Positions 15,695 to 23,639 of a stretch of DNA of 64,000 bases are shown one piece after another. The position numbers and the translations under genes were made by a program. The number at the start of each line of letters is the position of its first letter. Within the stretch, counting starts at the first letter, position 1. Source of the stretch: Kordia sp050633145. Its GTDB lineage: Bacteria > Bacteroidota > Bacteroidia > Flavobacteriales > Flavobacteriaceae. The notes beneath the pieces are model-generated. The model searched no databases. It was given only the letters and a program-made list of their open reading frames with translations, and was not told the DNA's origin. Where the stretch lies: contig NZ_JBOEFY010000020.1 of NCBI RefSeq assembly GCF_050633145.1, positions 160,774 to 224,773 on the forward strand, given 5' to 3'.

Positions 15695-18600
15695 TTAATT
15701 TTTAATTTTTATAGCAATATCGCCTTCTATTTTATATCCGTTTTGCAACATATAGTCTACTTCTCGTCCAAAGATAGTTTTTACTTTTTCCCCATCTAAT
15801 CCAGTTGCAAATTCATTTATATCATCTAGCCAAACATAAATAGATTTTTCGGCTTTAGGATCAGAAACAAAACGCACATCATCTCCACGTTCTATAATAT
15901 CATCTAACCAAGGTTTATTTGCTTGATTCCAAAAATCATTCGTAACATTTTGCCAATATAATTTTGGGTTGCTTAATTCTAAATGCTTCCATTTATCTTT
16001 TATTTTAAACCAAATAGGAGATGATAATAAATCTGTACCACCGATGTTTATACCTTGCTTCCATAAATCTTTTATTTTAAATCCTAGTTTCTTAATTTCT
16101 CTTACATCATTCAATAAACCTGTTATAGCAACTGTAGCATCTTTTTTCAAAAGAATCTTAGAGCTTCCATAAATTTTCTTAAAGTTTTTCCCAATTAATT
16201 CAAGTTCTTTTCCTTTAGTAAACTTAGCAATAATTTTTCCTTTGGAAAGAATACTTTGTGTTTTACTAAATCCTTTTATCACATTATTAAACGCCTCATC
16301 AACTTTATTAATATTTTTACCACCTCGTCTTCCTTTGCTAGCCCCTTTGTTAAGGTTTTCACTCATAGCATTAAAGAAGCCTTTTACATCCTCTAATTTA
16401 CTTGCTAAAAAGCCTTTGCCATTATGTGTAACTAAATAACCACTATTGACTATAGCGTATTGAGGATCTAAACGATTTATACCTAAATATCTTAAAAATT
16501 CATCTCCAAAATCATCCAAAGTTTTGAGTGTATCTTCGGTAAATTTCAGTATTTGCACACCTGCGGCTTTAATATCTTTAGCAATAGCACCCGCCAATAG
16601 TTTAAATTCTTCGGCTACAATATATTTTACGCCTTCTAATTGTCCTAATAACAAATGACCCAGTTGTTTAAATTCAGGTTCTGGGAGACCTCCTATTTTT
16701 TTAACTTCATTTCCTGTGGGTTTATTGGTTTTATTCGTCTTATTGCTAGATCCTGCAGGTTTATCAGCATTTTTTAGCAATTTATCAGCTTCTCCTAAAG
16801 CACGTTTTGCAGAAGCTGAGAGACGCTTGGCAATTCCAACGGCGACATCTGTACCCAAACTGGCAAATTCCATCCACATAAATACACTAGCCAAACTTTC
16901 TCCAAATTCAGTCTTTCTAAGCTCCGTCGCTTTGAGAATAATATTTGCCGTACCTGCTGTAACTTCCATGACACCTACTGCAGAGCGTGTAATAACAAAT
17001 GCTTTTTGAGCAGTTGTAGTCGCTTTAGTTAAAGCTGACAAAATTCGAAACGAACGCCATGCTGGACCCAAGCCAACAGCTACTGAAATAACATCGCCTA
17101 CATATTCAGCCGTCAAGGTGACATTTTCCCAAAAAGTAACATCACTATGTGCAAATAAAGTAAAGGCAGGAATCAAATTAATTTGATCTAACTTTTTACC
17201 TGTAAAAGAAAAGCCTTCATTTGCTGCATTAGAGATAGCTATAAGATCATACGGATGATATACATATGTTTTTTCAGTATCATCTTGAGTGGTAACTTTA
17301 ACTTCGATATAATCATTTTCTTTCCATGTAAAATTGGTGTTTTCATAATTAAAACTCCAACTTGTGCCCGAAGTATAGCCACAAACAATCGGATTAATGT
17401 ATTCATCTCCGTTTTTATAAAATTTTCTATTACCAGGATCTGAATACGATGATTTGTTCCATTCATCTAATAACAAATAGATAAATCTTGAAAAGCTAGA
17501 GGTGTTTAATTTGTCATATAATTTAGAGAAGTAACTAGAACCGTCATTAGTTTTCTTTTTGAGTAACGTATTTAAGAAAACATCTGCAGTTTCTCCTTTT
17601 TTTCGAAGTGCGCCTAAAAGAATCAACATCACATCTTCTTCGTTAAGTCCAATATTATCAAGATTTTGCTCTAAAGCTTTCCCAACAATTTCCCATAAAA
17701 CTTCTGCACTCATATATTCTAGGAAAATATCAGACGTATAATACAAAACTTCTAAAGCGTCTTCGACATTGCTTCCTCTCCATGGAATTTCATCCTCTAC
17801 CATTTGTAAATATTTTGACAAAAAGTAGCTTCTAATATTCGTAAAACTATCTTCAATATAGTTAGATATGGATCGATTAGTACCATTAACACCTAACAAA
17901 GCTAAATAAGAAGCAGTTTCAGTAATATTGTCAGTAATACTATCAAGACTCAACACACCTTCCTTAAATACAGTTTGGTATAGAAATTCCATCATCGTAC
18001 CCAAATAATTAAATGTTAACTGAAGATAAATTTCACTGTTTTTAAAAGAAGATTTTGTAAATCTTTCGTCGGCTTTTCTATAAGAGAGTACGTATCTACC
18101 TTGTCTATAATATATATCTGGTAAAATAAAAACATCCCCTGTTTTTTGAGTATTCTTGATAGTTACCTGCCGATTCTTTATATTTCTTTTGTACGCATCA
18201 TCACTGAAAAACAAAAAACGCCACAAAGCATCCAAACCACTGTCTGCATACCCTTCATGATCCACATAATCAAGACTGTAATCAGATCCCGTTTTTATTT
18301 CTGGGATGTCTGCTGGATTGAAAAAGAATTTATCTTGAAATAGAAATGTTTTATCTAACGAATAATTAATGACGACTCTGTTAGTATTACTTAAATAATA
18401 ATATCGACCTTTATCATGAATCATCGGAATAGTAATTATTTCACTTTCATCCAACGCAATCCACTGGGATAAATCAGCATAGTTTTTATACCTAACTATC
18501 TCTTGACCTTGATCATTAGTATACTGGTGACGTTGGTAATATTGAAGACTTTCTGGAGTATTGTTATCATCCACAACACGGAGGTAGATATTTTTTTGAT

Positions 18601-18823
18601 AGATTCTCCAAGATACCGACAGTGGCCAAACTAATTTTGAAGGTTCAATATCGATAAAGTTAGGCTCAGGCTCCATATTATCGTCTTCAGTTATATTGAG
18701 CTCATTAGTACTATCATAATTTTGATCTATCAACAAAACTGATACGGTGGTATTAGCTTTTTCGGCTTCCCGCTCTCTTCTTCTTATGTTTAAATAATCC
18801 ACCAAGGATTGTATATCTGCCAT
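15695..18823 (-). CDS. Large polymorphic toxin-like protein, 1042 aa
   Basis: No Sec signal is present (MADIQSLVDYLNIRRREREA). The first 560 residues form a conserved-looking region with PSKLVWPLSVSWRIYQKNIY near the start. Next come hydrophobic, helix-rich segments (about 565-680: VGDVISVAVGLGPAWRSFRI, SVFMWMEFASLGTDVAVGI). An SNKTNKTNKPTGN linker sits near 690-708, and a variable C-terminal part follows. The last 100 residues contain KPWLDDIIERGDDVRFVSDP and end EGDIAIKIKN, which I take as the toxin tip but cannot name. The immunity gene 5 bp downstream and the array beyond it support toxin function. Without a signal peptide, delivery would need a contractile system, or release by lysis. 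Flanking genes of either system are not adjacent. Confidence 0.75.
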   Translation of the reverse strand: MADIQSLVDYLNIRRREREAEKANTTVSVLLIDQNYDSTNELNITEDDNMEPEPNFIDIEPSKLVWPLSVSWRIYQKNIYLRVVDDNNTPESLQYYQRHQYTNDQGQEIVRYKNYADLSQWIALDESEIITIPMIHDKGRYYYLSNTNRVVINYSLDKTFLFQDKFFFNPADIPEIKTGSDYSLDYVDHEGYADSGLDALWRFLFFSDDAYKRNIKNRQVTIKNTQKTGDVFILPDIYYRQGRYVLSYRKADERFTKSSFKNSEIYLQLTFNYLGTMMEFLYQTVFKEGVLSLDSITDNITETASYLALLGVNGTNRSISNYIEDSFTNIRSYFLSKYLQMVEDEIPWRGSNVEDALEVLYYTSDIFLEYMSAEVLWEIVGKALEQNLDNIGLNEEDVMLILLGALRKKGETADVFLNTLLKKKTNDGSSYFSKLYDKLNTSSFSRFIYLLLDEWNKSSYSDPGNRKFYKNGDEYINPIVCGYTSGTSWSFNYENTNFTWKENDYIEVKVTTQDDTEKTYVYHPYDLIAISNAANEGFSFTGKKLDQINLIPAFTLFAHSDVTFWENVTLTAEYVGDVISVAVGLGPAWRSFRILSALTKATTTAQKAFVITRSAVGVMEVTAGTANIILKATELRKTEFGESLASVFMWMEFASLGTDVAVGIAKRLSASAKRALGEADKLLKNADKPAGSSNKTNKTNKPTGNEVKKIGGLPEPEFKQLGHLLLGQLEGVKYIVAEEFKLLAGAIAKDIKAAGVQILKFTEDTLKTLDDFGDEFLRYLGINRLDPQYAIVNSGYLVTHNGKGFLASKLEDVKGFFNAMSENLNKGASKGRRGGKNINKVDEAFNNVIKGFSKTQSILSKGKIIAKFTKGKELELIGKNFKKIYGSSKILLKKDATVAITGLLNDVREIKKLGFKIKDLWKQGINIGGTDLLSSPIWFKIKDKWKHLELSNPKLYWQNVTNDFWNQANKPWLDDIIERGDDVRFVSDPKAEKSIYVWLDDINEFATGLDGEKVKTIFGREVDYMLQNGYKIEGDIAIKIKN

Positions 18824-19377
18824 AAAAAAATTGTTTTTTTGAGATTGTTTTTAGTAATCTCTTGTGATTAATAATTTTTGATTTTTTGGTATGATGATAC
18901 TGGCAATAGACAATCTGTTGTAGAGAAACACAGATCAACTAATGCTTTGATTGAGGTTATTTTTGCAGTAAAGAATCACAAAGATTATTGTGAATTGTTT
19001 AATCAAAAAAACATGATCATACAGTTAAATAAGGTTGTAACATATTTAGTAGAATATCAGATTTTAATAGGGTCGATGATTTCTGTTTTGCATACAGCAC
19101 AAACTACCGTCAATTCATCAGTCAACTACTTCAGGGAAAGCCCACGAAGCATTGAGAGGAAAAAACAAATACATTTCGCCGAAAGTGTCGGAGCATTTAA
19201 ATCTCGATTATTGAGTAAAATCTATTTAATATTACTGAACAATTACACAGCAAAAAAAGTGATTTTTTTTGTTTTTTTACTCCTAATTTTAAAATGGCTC
19301 CTGTAGTTTCAGTAATATGTTTGTATTTATAAAAACGATTGTATATTTAACATATAATCCTGGTTTGAAAAATAAAA
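18824..19377. other. Intergenic region between divergent toxin and immunity units
   Basis: No gene is supported in this stretch. It holds the toxin promoter region, one copy of the dispersed palindrome (TCTCGATTATTGAGTAAA at 19202-19219), and AGTAATATGTT at 19311-19321. The latter is one base off the operator-like repeat of the S24 loci. A plus-strand frame from 18878 to 19306 runs across the palindrome and has no recognisable domain. Confidence 0.4.
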
Positions 19378-19449
19378 ATGAAAGATTTAAAACTAGAAAA
19401 AGTCAGTAAAAAAATAAGCCAAACAGAATTAAAAAATGTTAAAATATAA
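19378..19449 (+). CDS. Micro-ORF resembling a Bacteroidetes RiPP/bacteriocin leader, 23 aa
   Basis: The frame reads MKDLKLEKVSKKISQTELKN followed by VKI and stop. This matches the style of Bacteroidetes leader peptides (MKxLxLxK...LSxxELKxIxGG), but stops where the GG cleavage motif would come. It overlaps the start of the next gene (ATG 19436) in another frame. It may be a degenerate precursor, a translational leader for the downstream gene, or chance. Confidence 0.3.
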   Translation: MKDLKLEKVSKKISQTELKNVKI

Positions 19450-19822
19450 ATTTTACAAATGGGCTCCTTCAACAAATGAGTATTTGAAGGTAAAAATAGA
19501 AAAACCATATGATTACCTCAGTATGATATTTGAAGGTAATGAAACTAGTAATCAAATCCAGAATCATATTAACAAAATCAAAAATGTACTGAATGGAAAT
19601 CCAGATATTGACTACAGTATAGAAAATCAATCTGGGTTTATAGGGTACGCATTCGCACCAGATGATACAGAAACAGAATATCCAGAAGGAGGTTTTCAGG
19701 TATTTGATTTTTTTACTGCCGATAAAAAAGGTAATACAAAAGAATTATTCATAATATCTTTACAAGAAATATTAAATTTTCTTGAAGATTTTAATATTTT
19801 TTTGATTAAAAATAATAGATGA
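19436..19822 (+). CDS. Hypothetical immunity-like protein, 128 aa
   Basis: This acidic protein contains YKWAPSTNEYLKVKIEKPYD, then FIGYAFAPDDTETEYPEGGF, QVFDFFTADKKGN and a C-terminal helix LQEILNFLEDFNIFL. No family is recognised. The size, acidity and position 13 bp upstream of a paralogue of the toxin's immunity gene suggest it belongs to a second immunity cassette. An alternative role as a toxin chaperone cannot be excluded. Confidence 0.5.
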   Translation: MLKYKFYKWAPSTNEYLKVKIEKPYDYLSMIFEGNETSNQIQNHINKIKNVLNGNPDIDYSIENQSGFIGYAFAPDDTETEYPEGGFQVFDFFTADKKGNTKELFIISLQEILNFLEDFNIFLIKNNR

Positions 19823-19835
19823 TATATCTTCAATA

Positions 19836-20273
19836 ATGCAAGAAGAAAAATTATACATACCAAAAAGTTATTTAACGGTACAAATAGTACGCGATGTTAT
19901 GGCTGAATTTGAATGGCCAGTTTCGTATGAATTAATTGATGAAACAGAAGATTGGAGATCAGTTATAATAAAATTTGAAAACTGTGAAATTGAGTTAACA
20001 GAAGTTCCTGGTGAAGGAATACATCTTGAGTTTTTAAGTTTTAATAATGGAAAAAAATTAAATGCTAAATATGGAGAAATTATTCAATATATAGAAAATT
20101 ATAATCCAAGAGAACATCTTGATTTAGAACGTAAAAGATATAATGATCGCATCCTTCATACAATTTCTGCAGTTCGTAATAAAATGAAAAACCTACAATA
20201 CTATCACATGGATTTTATTACTGGTACAAATTATTCTTGGGCAGAAAAATATCTAAAAGACAAGAAGAAGTAA
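19836..20273 (+). CDS. Paralogue of the toxin-adjacent immunity protein, 145 aa
   Basis: The length is the same as the gene at 15252 and the motifs are shared throughout: YIPKSYLTVQIVRDVMAEFE, CEIELTEVPGEGIHLEFLSF, NNGKKLNAKYGEIIQYIENY, LQYYHMDFITGTNYSWAEKY. The middle region (DETEDWRS) differs. It sits on the other side of the toxin gene in the opposite orientation. It probably protects against a related toxin variant, or is left over from a toxin exchange (inference). It is followed by a terminator of the same kind as in the array. Confidence 0.7.
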   Translation: MQEEKLYIPKSYLTVQIVRDVMAEFEWPVSYELIDETEDWRSVIIKFENCEIELTEVPGEGIHLEFLSFNNGKKLNAKYGEIIQYIENYNPREHLDLERKRYNDRILHTISAVRNKMKNLQYYHMDFITGTNYSWAEKYLKDKKK

Positions 20274-20289
20274 ATAATTATAAAACCAA

Positions 20290-20320
20290 AAACCCGCTAA
20301 CTCAAAAAGTCAGCGGGTTT
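20290..20320 (+). terminator. Terminator of the rightmost immunity cassette
   Basis: AAACCCGCTAAC pairs with GTcAGCGGGTTT, with flanking A/T runs. The stem is a variant of the array hairpins at 12545, 13711 and 14720. It can also terminate rpiB from the other side. Confidence 0.8.
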
Positions 20321-20354
20321 TTTATATCTCTTAAATTTAGAATAATTAGAAAGC

Positions 20355-20789
20355 TTAACTACAAGCAATCTTCTCTACTCTACGTTGGTGTCTTCCACCT
20401 TCAAATTCAGTTTCTAAAAATGTATCAACCATTGCAATGGCTTGTGGTAACGAAGTAAAACGCGCAGGAATACTCAAAATATTAGCGTCGTTATGTTGCC
20501 TGGCAAGCGCTACAATCTCTTTGGTCCAACAAAGTGCTGCACGTACCTTTTGATGTTTATTTGCAGTCATTGCAGCTCCATTTCCGCTTCCGCAGATAAT
20601 AATTCCGAAAGCTACTTTTTCGTTTTCCACATCAGTAGCAACTGGATGAATAAAATCAGGATAATCGACACTATCATCTGTGTTGGTTCCGTAGTTTTGA
20701 ATTGCATATCCTTTTGCTTCCAAATGTGCAGAAATTGCATTCTTATAGTCGGTTCCGGCGTGATCGTTCCCGATGGCAATAGTTTTCAT
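20355..20789 (-). CDS. rpiB: Ribose 5-phosphate isomerase B
   Basis: This 144-aa enzyme interconverts ribose 5-phosphate and ribulose 5-phosphate in the pentose phosphate pathway. The N-terminus MKTIAIGNDHAGTDYKN carries the phosphate-binding NDHAG. GIIICGSGNGAAMTANK holds the catalytic Cys, and NDANILSIPAR is also typical. I chose the start at 20789, which gives the normal N-terminus; an 18-residue upstream extension is not family-like. It marks the return to core genes after the toxin island. Confidence 0.93.
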   Translation of the reverse strand: MKTIAIGNDHAGTDYKNAISAHLEAKGYAIQNYGTNTDDSVDYPDFIHPVATDVENEKVAFGIIICGSGNGAAMTANKHQKVRAALCWTKEIVALARQHNDANILSIPARFTSLPQAIAMVDTFLETEFEGGRHQRRVEKIACS

Positions 20790-20989
20790 ATATAATTGTG
20801 TTGTGTTTGTTGAAAACAAAGGTATGAATAGACTTTTGAACAACCGAAAAAAGTCAATGTTAATTTCATTTTACAATAGCTTAACACTGAGTTTATTATA
20901 AGTTCACATCAATTGTTAATATCTAGCGGTTAAAAACTAAGAAGAAAATTTTGTAGCTTCAGAATAATTTACAATACAAACAAAAATTA

Positions 20990-21310
20990 CTGTTATCCAA
21001 TTTATTTAGCACTTCTTTTTAGAAAACTTATTAAAAGTCGCTTTCTTGATTGTTAACAATAATTCACCAACTTTTTATCAAAAATAACCTGTGTATAAAG
21101 GTTGTTAATAACTGTTGATAACCTAGCTAATGATTCTTATATAGAACAAGTTATCCTTTTCATAAGTTGTTCATCAAATTCGATAAGAAACAAATCCTAT
21201 AAAAATCTTCAAAAGTTTTGCTAACTATTCACAAGCTATAATAACCATCATTATTTTTTTTAAATTTATAAAAGAAAGAAATATATATATTATTAATGTT
21301 TATAACATTT
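20990..21310. other. Candidate chromosomal replication origin (oriC): DnaA-box cluster beside an AT-rich tract
   Basis: A 665-bp gene-free gap (20844-21508) contains clustered 9-mers close to the DnaA box TTATCCACA. They are TTATCCAAT 20993-21001, TTATCAAAA 21075-21083, TGTGTATAA 21090-21098 (the exact complement of TTATACACA), TGTTAATAA 21103-21111, TGTTGATAA 21113-21121 and TTATCCTTT 21151-21159. A very AT-rich tract follows around 21250-21310, which could be the unwinding element. Three parS sites lie 35 kb away. dnaA is not adjacent. The call is inference from motif clustering. Confidence 0.4.
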
Positions 21311-21508
21311 AAGTTGAATTGATCTTTTTTAAGTGAAAATAGAGACTTAAATCTTCTATTTTTTTTCTTCTAAAAAAGTTAGCTTTCGCTAGAAAAAAAG
21401 AAGTAAGATTTGAGAACTAAGAGTCAAATTGCCTTTTAAGAATCTTTATAGTTTCAAAGTGTTTCTAAAAATATGCAATCTAAAATTGTAAATCAACAAT
21501 CGTATATC

Positions 21509-21751
21509 TCAAACAATCCTCAAATGCGATTGCTTGCCGTAAAAATCGTCTAAAACTTGTTTGGTAAGGTCAACATCGTTTTGATGGACTTTCAACGAAA
21601 TACCACCAATTGCGTTCGAATAGAAAGGGAATACACTCAACATCATGTCGTTTTCAAACACGTATTTAATTCCTCTGTGATCAAGGACAACGCGTAAAAC
21701 GGCATATTCATACGAATACGTAAATGTAGCTACAGTTACAAAGTTGAGCAT
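21509..21751 (-). CDS. DUF2007 domain-containing protein, 80 aa
   Basis: The pattern is typical of the DUF2007 (putative signal-transducing) family: FVTVATFTYSYEYAVLRVVL, then DHRGIKYVFEND, then GGISLKVHQNDVDLTKQVL. It is a small cytoplasmic single-domain protein. The function in cells is not established. It borders the candidate origin region on its right side. Confidence 0.75.
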   Translation of the reverse strand: MLNFVTVATFTYSYEYAVLRVVLDHRGIKYVFENDMMLSVFPFYSNAIGGISLKVHQNDVDLTKQVLDDFYGKQSHLRIV

Positions 21752-21839
21752 AAGCTGATAAAATTCATATTAAAATATTGAGAAAAACACTGAAGTATTA
21801 ACATCTCAATTATCGAGTAATGTACTAAAAATAAGAAAA

Positions 21840-22025
21840 TTAGTTTAAATAATACGTGTCAATTGCCGCATTTTTTATAGAATCATTAGGAACTTCTACA
21901 GCTCTAATATCATCTCTAAAATTGTTTTTAGTTTTTAAAGAAGAATTGATATAACTACCAAACGAGAAGAGACCGATCAAAAAGATCGATACAAATAGTA
22001 GAATAACTTTATACACTCGTTTCAT
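21840..22025 (-). CDS. Small membrane-anchored or exported hypothetical protein, 61 aa
   Basis: A basic start is followed by a single hydrophobic helix (VILLFVSIFLIGLFSFGSYI, about residues 7-26) and a polar 35-residue tail. No family is recognised. It has its own ATG with AT-rich upstream sequence. A dispersed palindrome copy lies just downstream (about 21801-21822). Confidence 0.5.
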   Translation of the reverse strand: MKRVYKVILLFVSIFLIGLFSFGSYINSSLKTKNNFRDDIRAVEVPNDSIKNAAIDTYYLN

Positions 22026-22129
22026 GGTTGATGAAGCTAAATTTAGATTTGGCTCTTATACTATAGACGAGAGAAAAATGAATATGTTACACTTTTTTTA
22101 AGATTTCTTTAACTTTTTTTTAGAAAATG

Positions 22130-22400
22130 GATTTCTAAGCGTTACTTCGAGTAACAAATCTGTGATTTGGTGTATAGAAAATTACCTTGAAAATAAAAAA
22201 ATAATATAGGTTTTAAAGCAGATCTCGATACAAAAAATGTTCTCATATTTTCCACTCGATCAGACGATTTGTTTTCTTATAGGTTTATAAGTTAAAGAGT
22301 TTAGCTGTGCAGTAATTTAAAATAACAAGTTTCCACAAACGTCACTTCGAGTGGTTTTTCGTAATAAAATGAAGAAAAATTGTATCGAGAAGTACTTTGA
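22130..22400. repeat. Inverted pair of a dispersed intergenic repeat
   Basis: The gap 22026-22407 has no gene. One copy runs about 22340-22390 (CACTTCGAGTGG...TGTATCGAGAAG). A second copy in reverse orientation runs about 22228-22268 (ATCTCGATACAAAAAATG...CCACTCGAT). A further partial element GTTACTTCGAGTAAC is near 22140. Related TCGAG-rich elements occur at 25965, 47225-47335 and 58980. Confidence 0.5.
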
Positions 22401-22407
22401 AAATAAT

Positions 22408-23325
22408 TTATTTAGGAACCACAAATTGCAACGCTTTTGGTAAAATCTCAGCTGTAAATCCGCCAGTTCCAATCAATTCGCCATCTGCTTGAATGTATAC
22501 TTCTTTCTGAGAAGTTTCAATAGTAATCAAATTGGTTTTAAACGTTTCTACTTCTTTATGATTCACAATTTTTCCATTAAACAAACCTGCAACATTTCGT
22601 ACTAAAGTCCAAAAAGTAAAATGTTTAGCTACCGAAATATCAAACAATCCATCAGCTGTAGCTGCATCTTTAGTCAATTGCATTCCGCCACCAGAATACT
22701 GACAAATTCCAACAATTGTTAACAACGACTTGCTAGTTAATTTCTTCTCAACACTTTTAATAGTAAATTCAGATAATTTATAACGTATCAATCCTAAAAC
22801 AGTAGAAACCAAAAAAGAAGCAGCGCCTAAAAATTTTAATCGTTCGTTGCGTTTTACCACATAACCATCAAAACCCAATCCGGCAACATTGTTAAAAAAC
22901 ACAGTAGTATCAACATTCAACAATGAAAGCTTTCCAATATCTTGAAAAATAGTATGTTCTTCTTTAATAATTTGAATTGCTTTGGTTATATTCTTTGGAA
23001 TTTTATAGGTTTTTACCCAATCATTTCCAGTTCCTAAAGGAATTACACCTAATTTTATTTCTGATAAAGAAACAATTTTTTGTTCCATCAAACCATTTAC
23101 AATATGATGTAAAGTACCATCGCCACCAATACTTACAAATTTTCGATATCCATTTTTTAAACCTTGAATCACGAGCTCGTATTCATGTTGAGGTTTTGTT
23201 GTAAATTCAAAATCGAAAGGAATTTGTAAAGCTTCAAAAGTAGCTGTAATTTTTCTCCATTTTCGTTTTCCTGAGAAGCTTCCAGAAGTCGGATTCACAA
23301 TCAAAAACCATTTATCTTTACACAT
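22408..23325 (-). CDS. Diacylglycerol kinase family lipid kinase
   Basis: This 305-aa protein of the DAGK catalytic family phosphorylates lipids such as diacylglycerol. It shows FLIVNPTSGSFSGKRKW near the N-terminus, the GGDGT nucleotide loop (FVSIGGDGTLHHIVNGLM), and IPLGTGNDWVKTY. The C-terminal beta domain includes GGGMQLTKDAATADGLFDI. I start at ATG 23323-23325 (MCKDKWFLIVNP). The 20-residue upstream extension overlaps an oppositely directed promoter and is unlikely. Confidence 0.88.
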   Translation of the reverse strand: MCKDKWFLIVNPTSGSFSGKRKWRKITATFEALQIPFDFEFTTKPQHEYELVIQGLKNGYRKFVSIGGDGTLHHIVNGLMEQKIVSLSEIKLGVIPLGTGNDWVKTYKIPKNITKAIQIIKEEHTIFQDIGKLSLLNVDTTVFFNNVAGLGFDGYVVKRNERLKFLGAASFLVSTVLGLIRYKLSEFTIKSVEKKLTSKSLLTIVGICQYSGGGMQLTKDAATADGLFDISVAKHFTFWTLVRNVAGLFNGKIVNHKEVETFKTNLITIETSQKEVYIQADGELIGTGGFTAEILPKALQFVVPK

Positions 23326-23374
23326 ACATAACACGAATTTAATGCGTTGCAAAATACGAATTGTAAAATATTTG

Positions 23375-23382
23375 TATATTTG
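23375..23382 (+). promoter_or_regulatory. Candidate -7 promoter element upstream of rnr
   Basis: TATATTTG matches TAnnTTTG and is preceded by TTGTAAAATATTTG. It lies 258 bp before the rnr start, in a gap that also holds a dispersed palindrome (about 23518-23541). The upstream bases partly resemble the S24-locus repeats, a caution for that interpretation. Confidence 0.35.
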
Positions 23383-23639
23383 CATCAGAATTTTTTAATA
23401 CTTCTCTCCTACTCGTTGTGTTTAATAAGAAATCGTTAATTTCTAAAACAGCAACATTCCTGACAGAATTAATTTGTACTTTTCAAGAGTTAAAAAACGC
23501 TAAACTTAGAATAGTTACATCTCGATTATAGAGTAAAATTCAATAAAAAGCAATTTCGGTATGCTTTTTTCATAATCAATAAAATAATAATAATAACAAA
23601 CCGAAATATACACGAAATCGTGTAAAACAGAATGATATA

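Noticed and set aside
18878..19306. 142-codon plus-strand open frame between the toxin and the immunity cassette
   Set aside because: It crosses a dispersed palindrome, has no recognisable domain, and lies in a divergent promoter region; probably chance.
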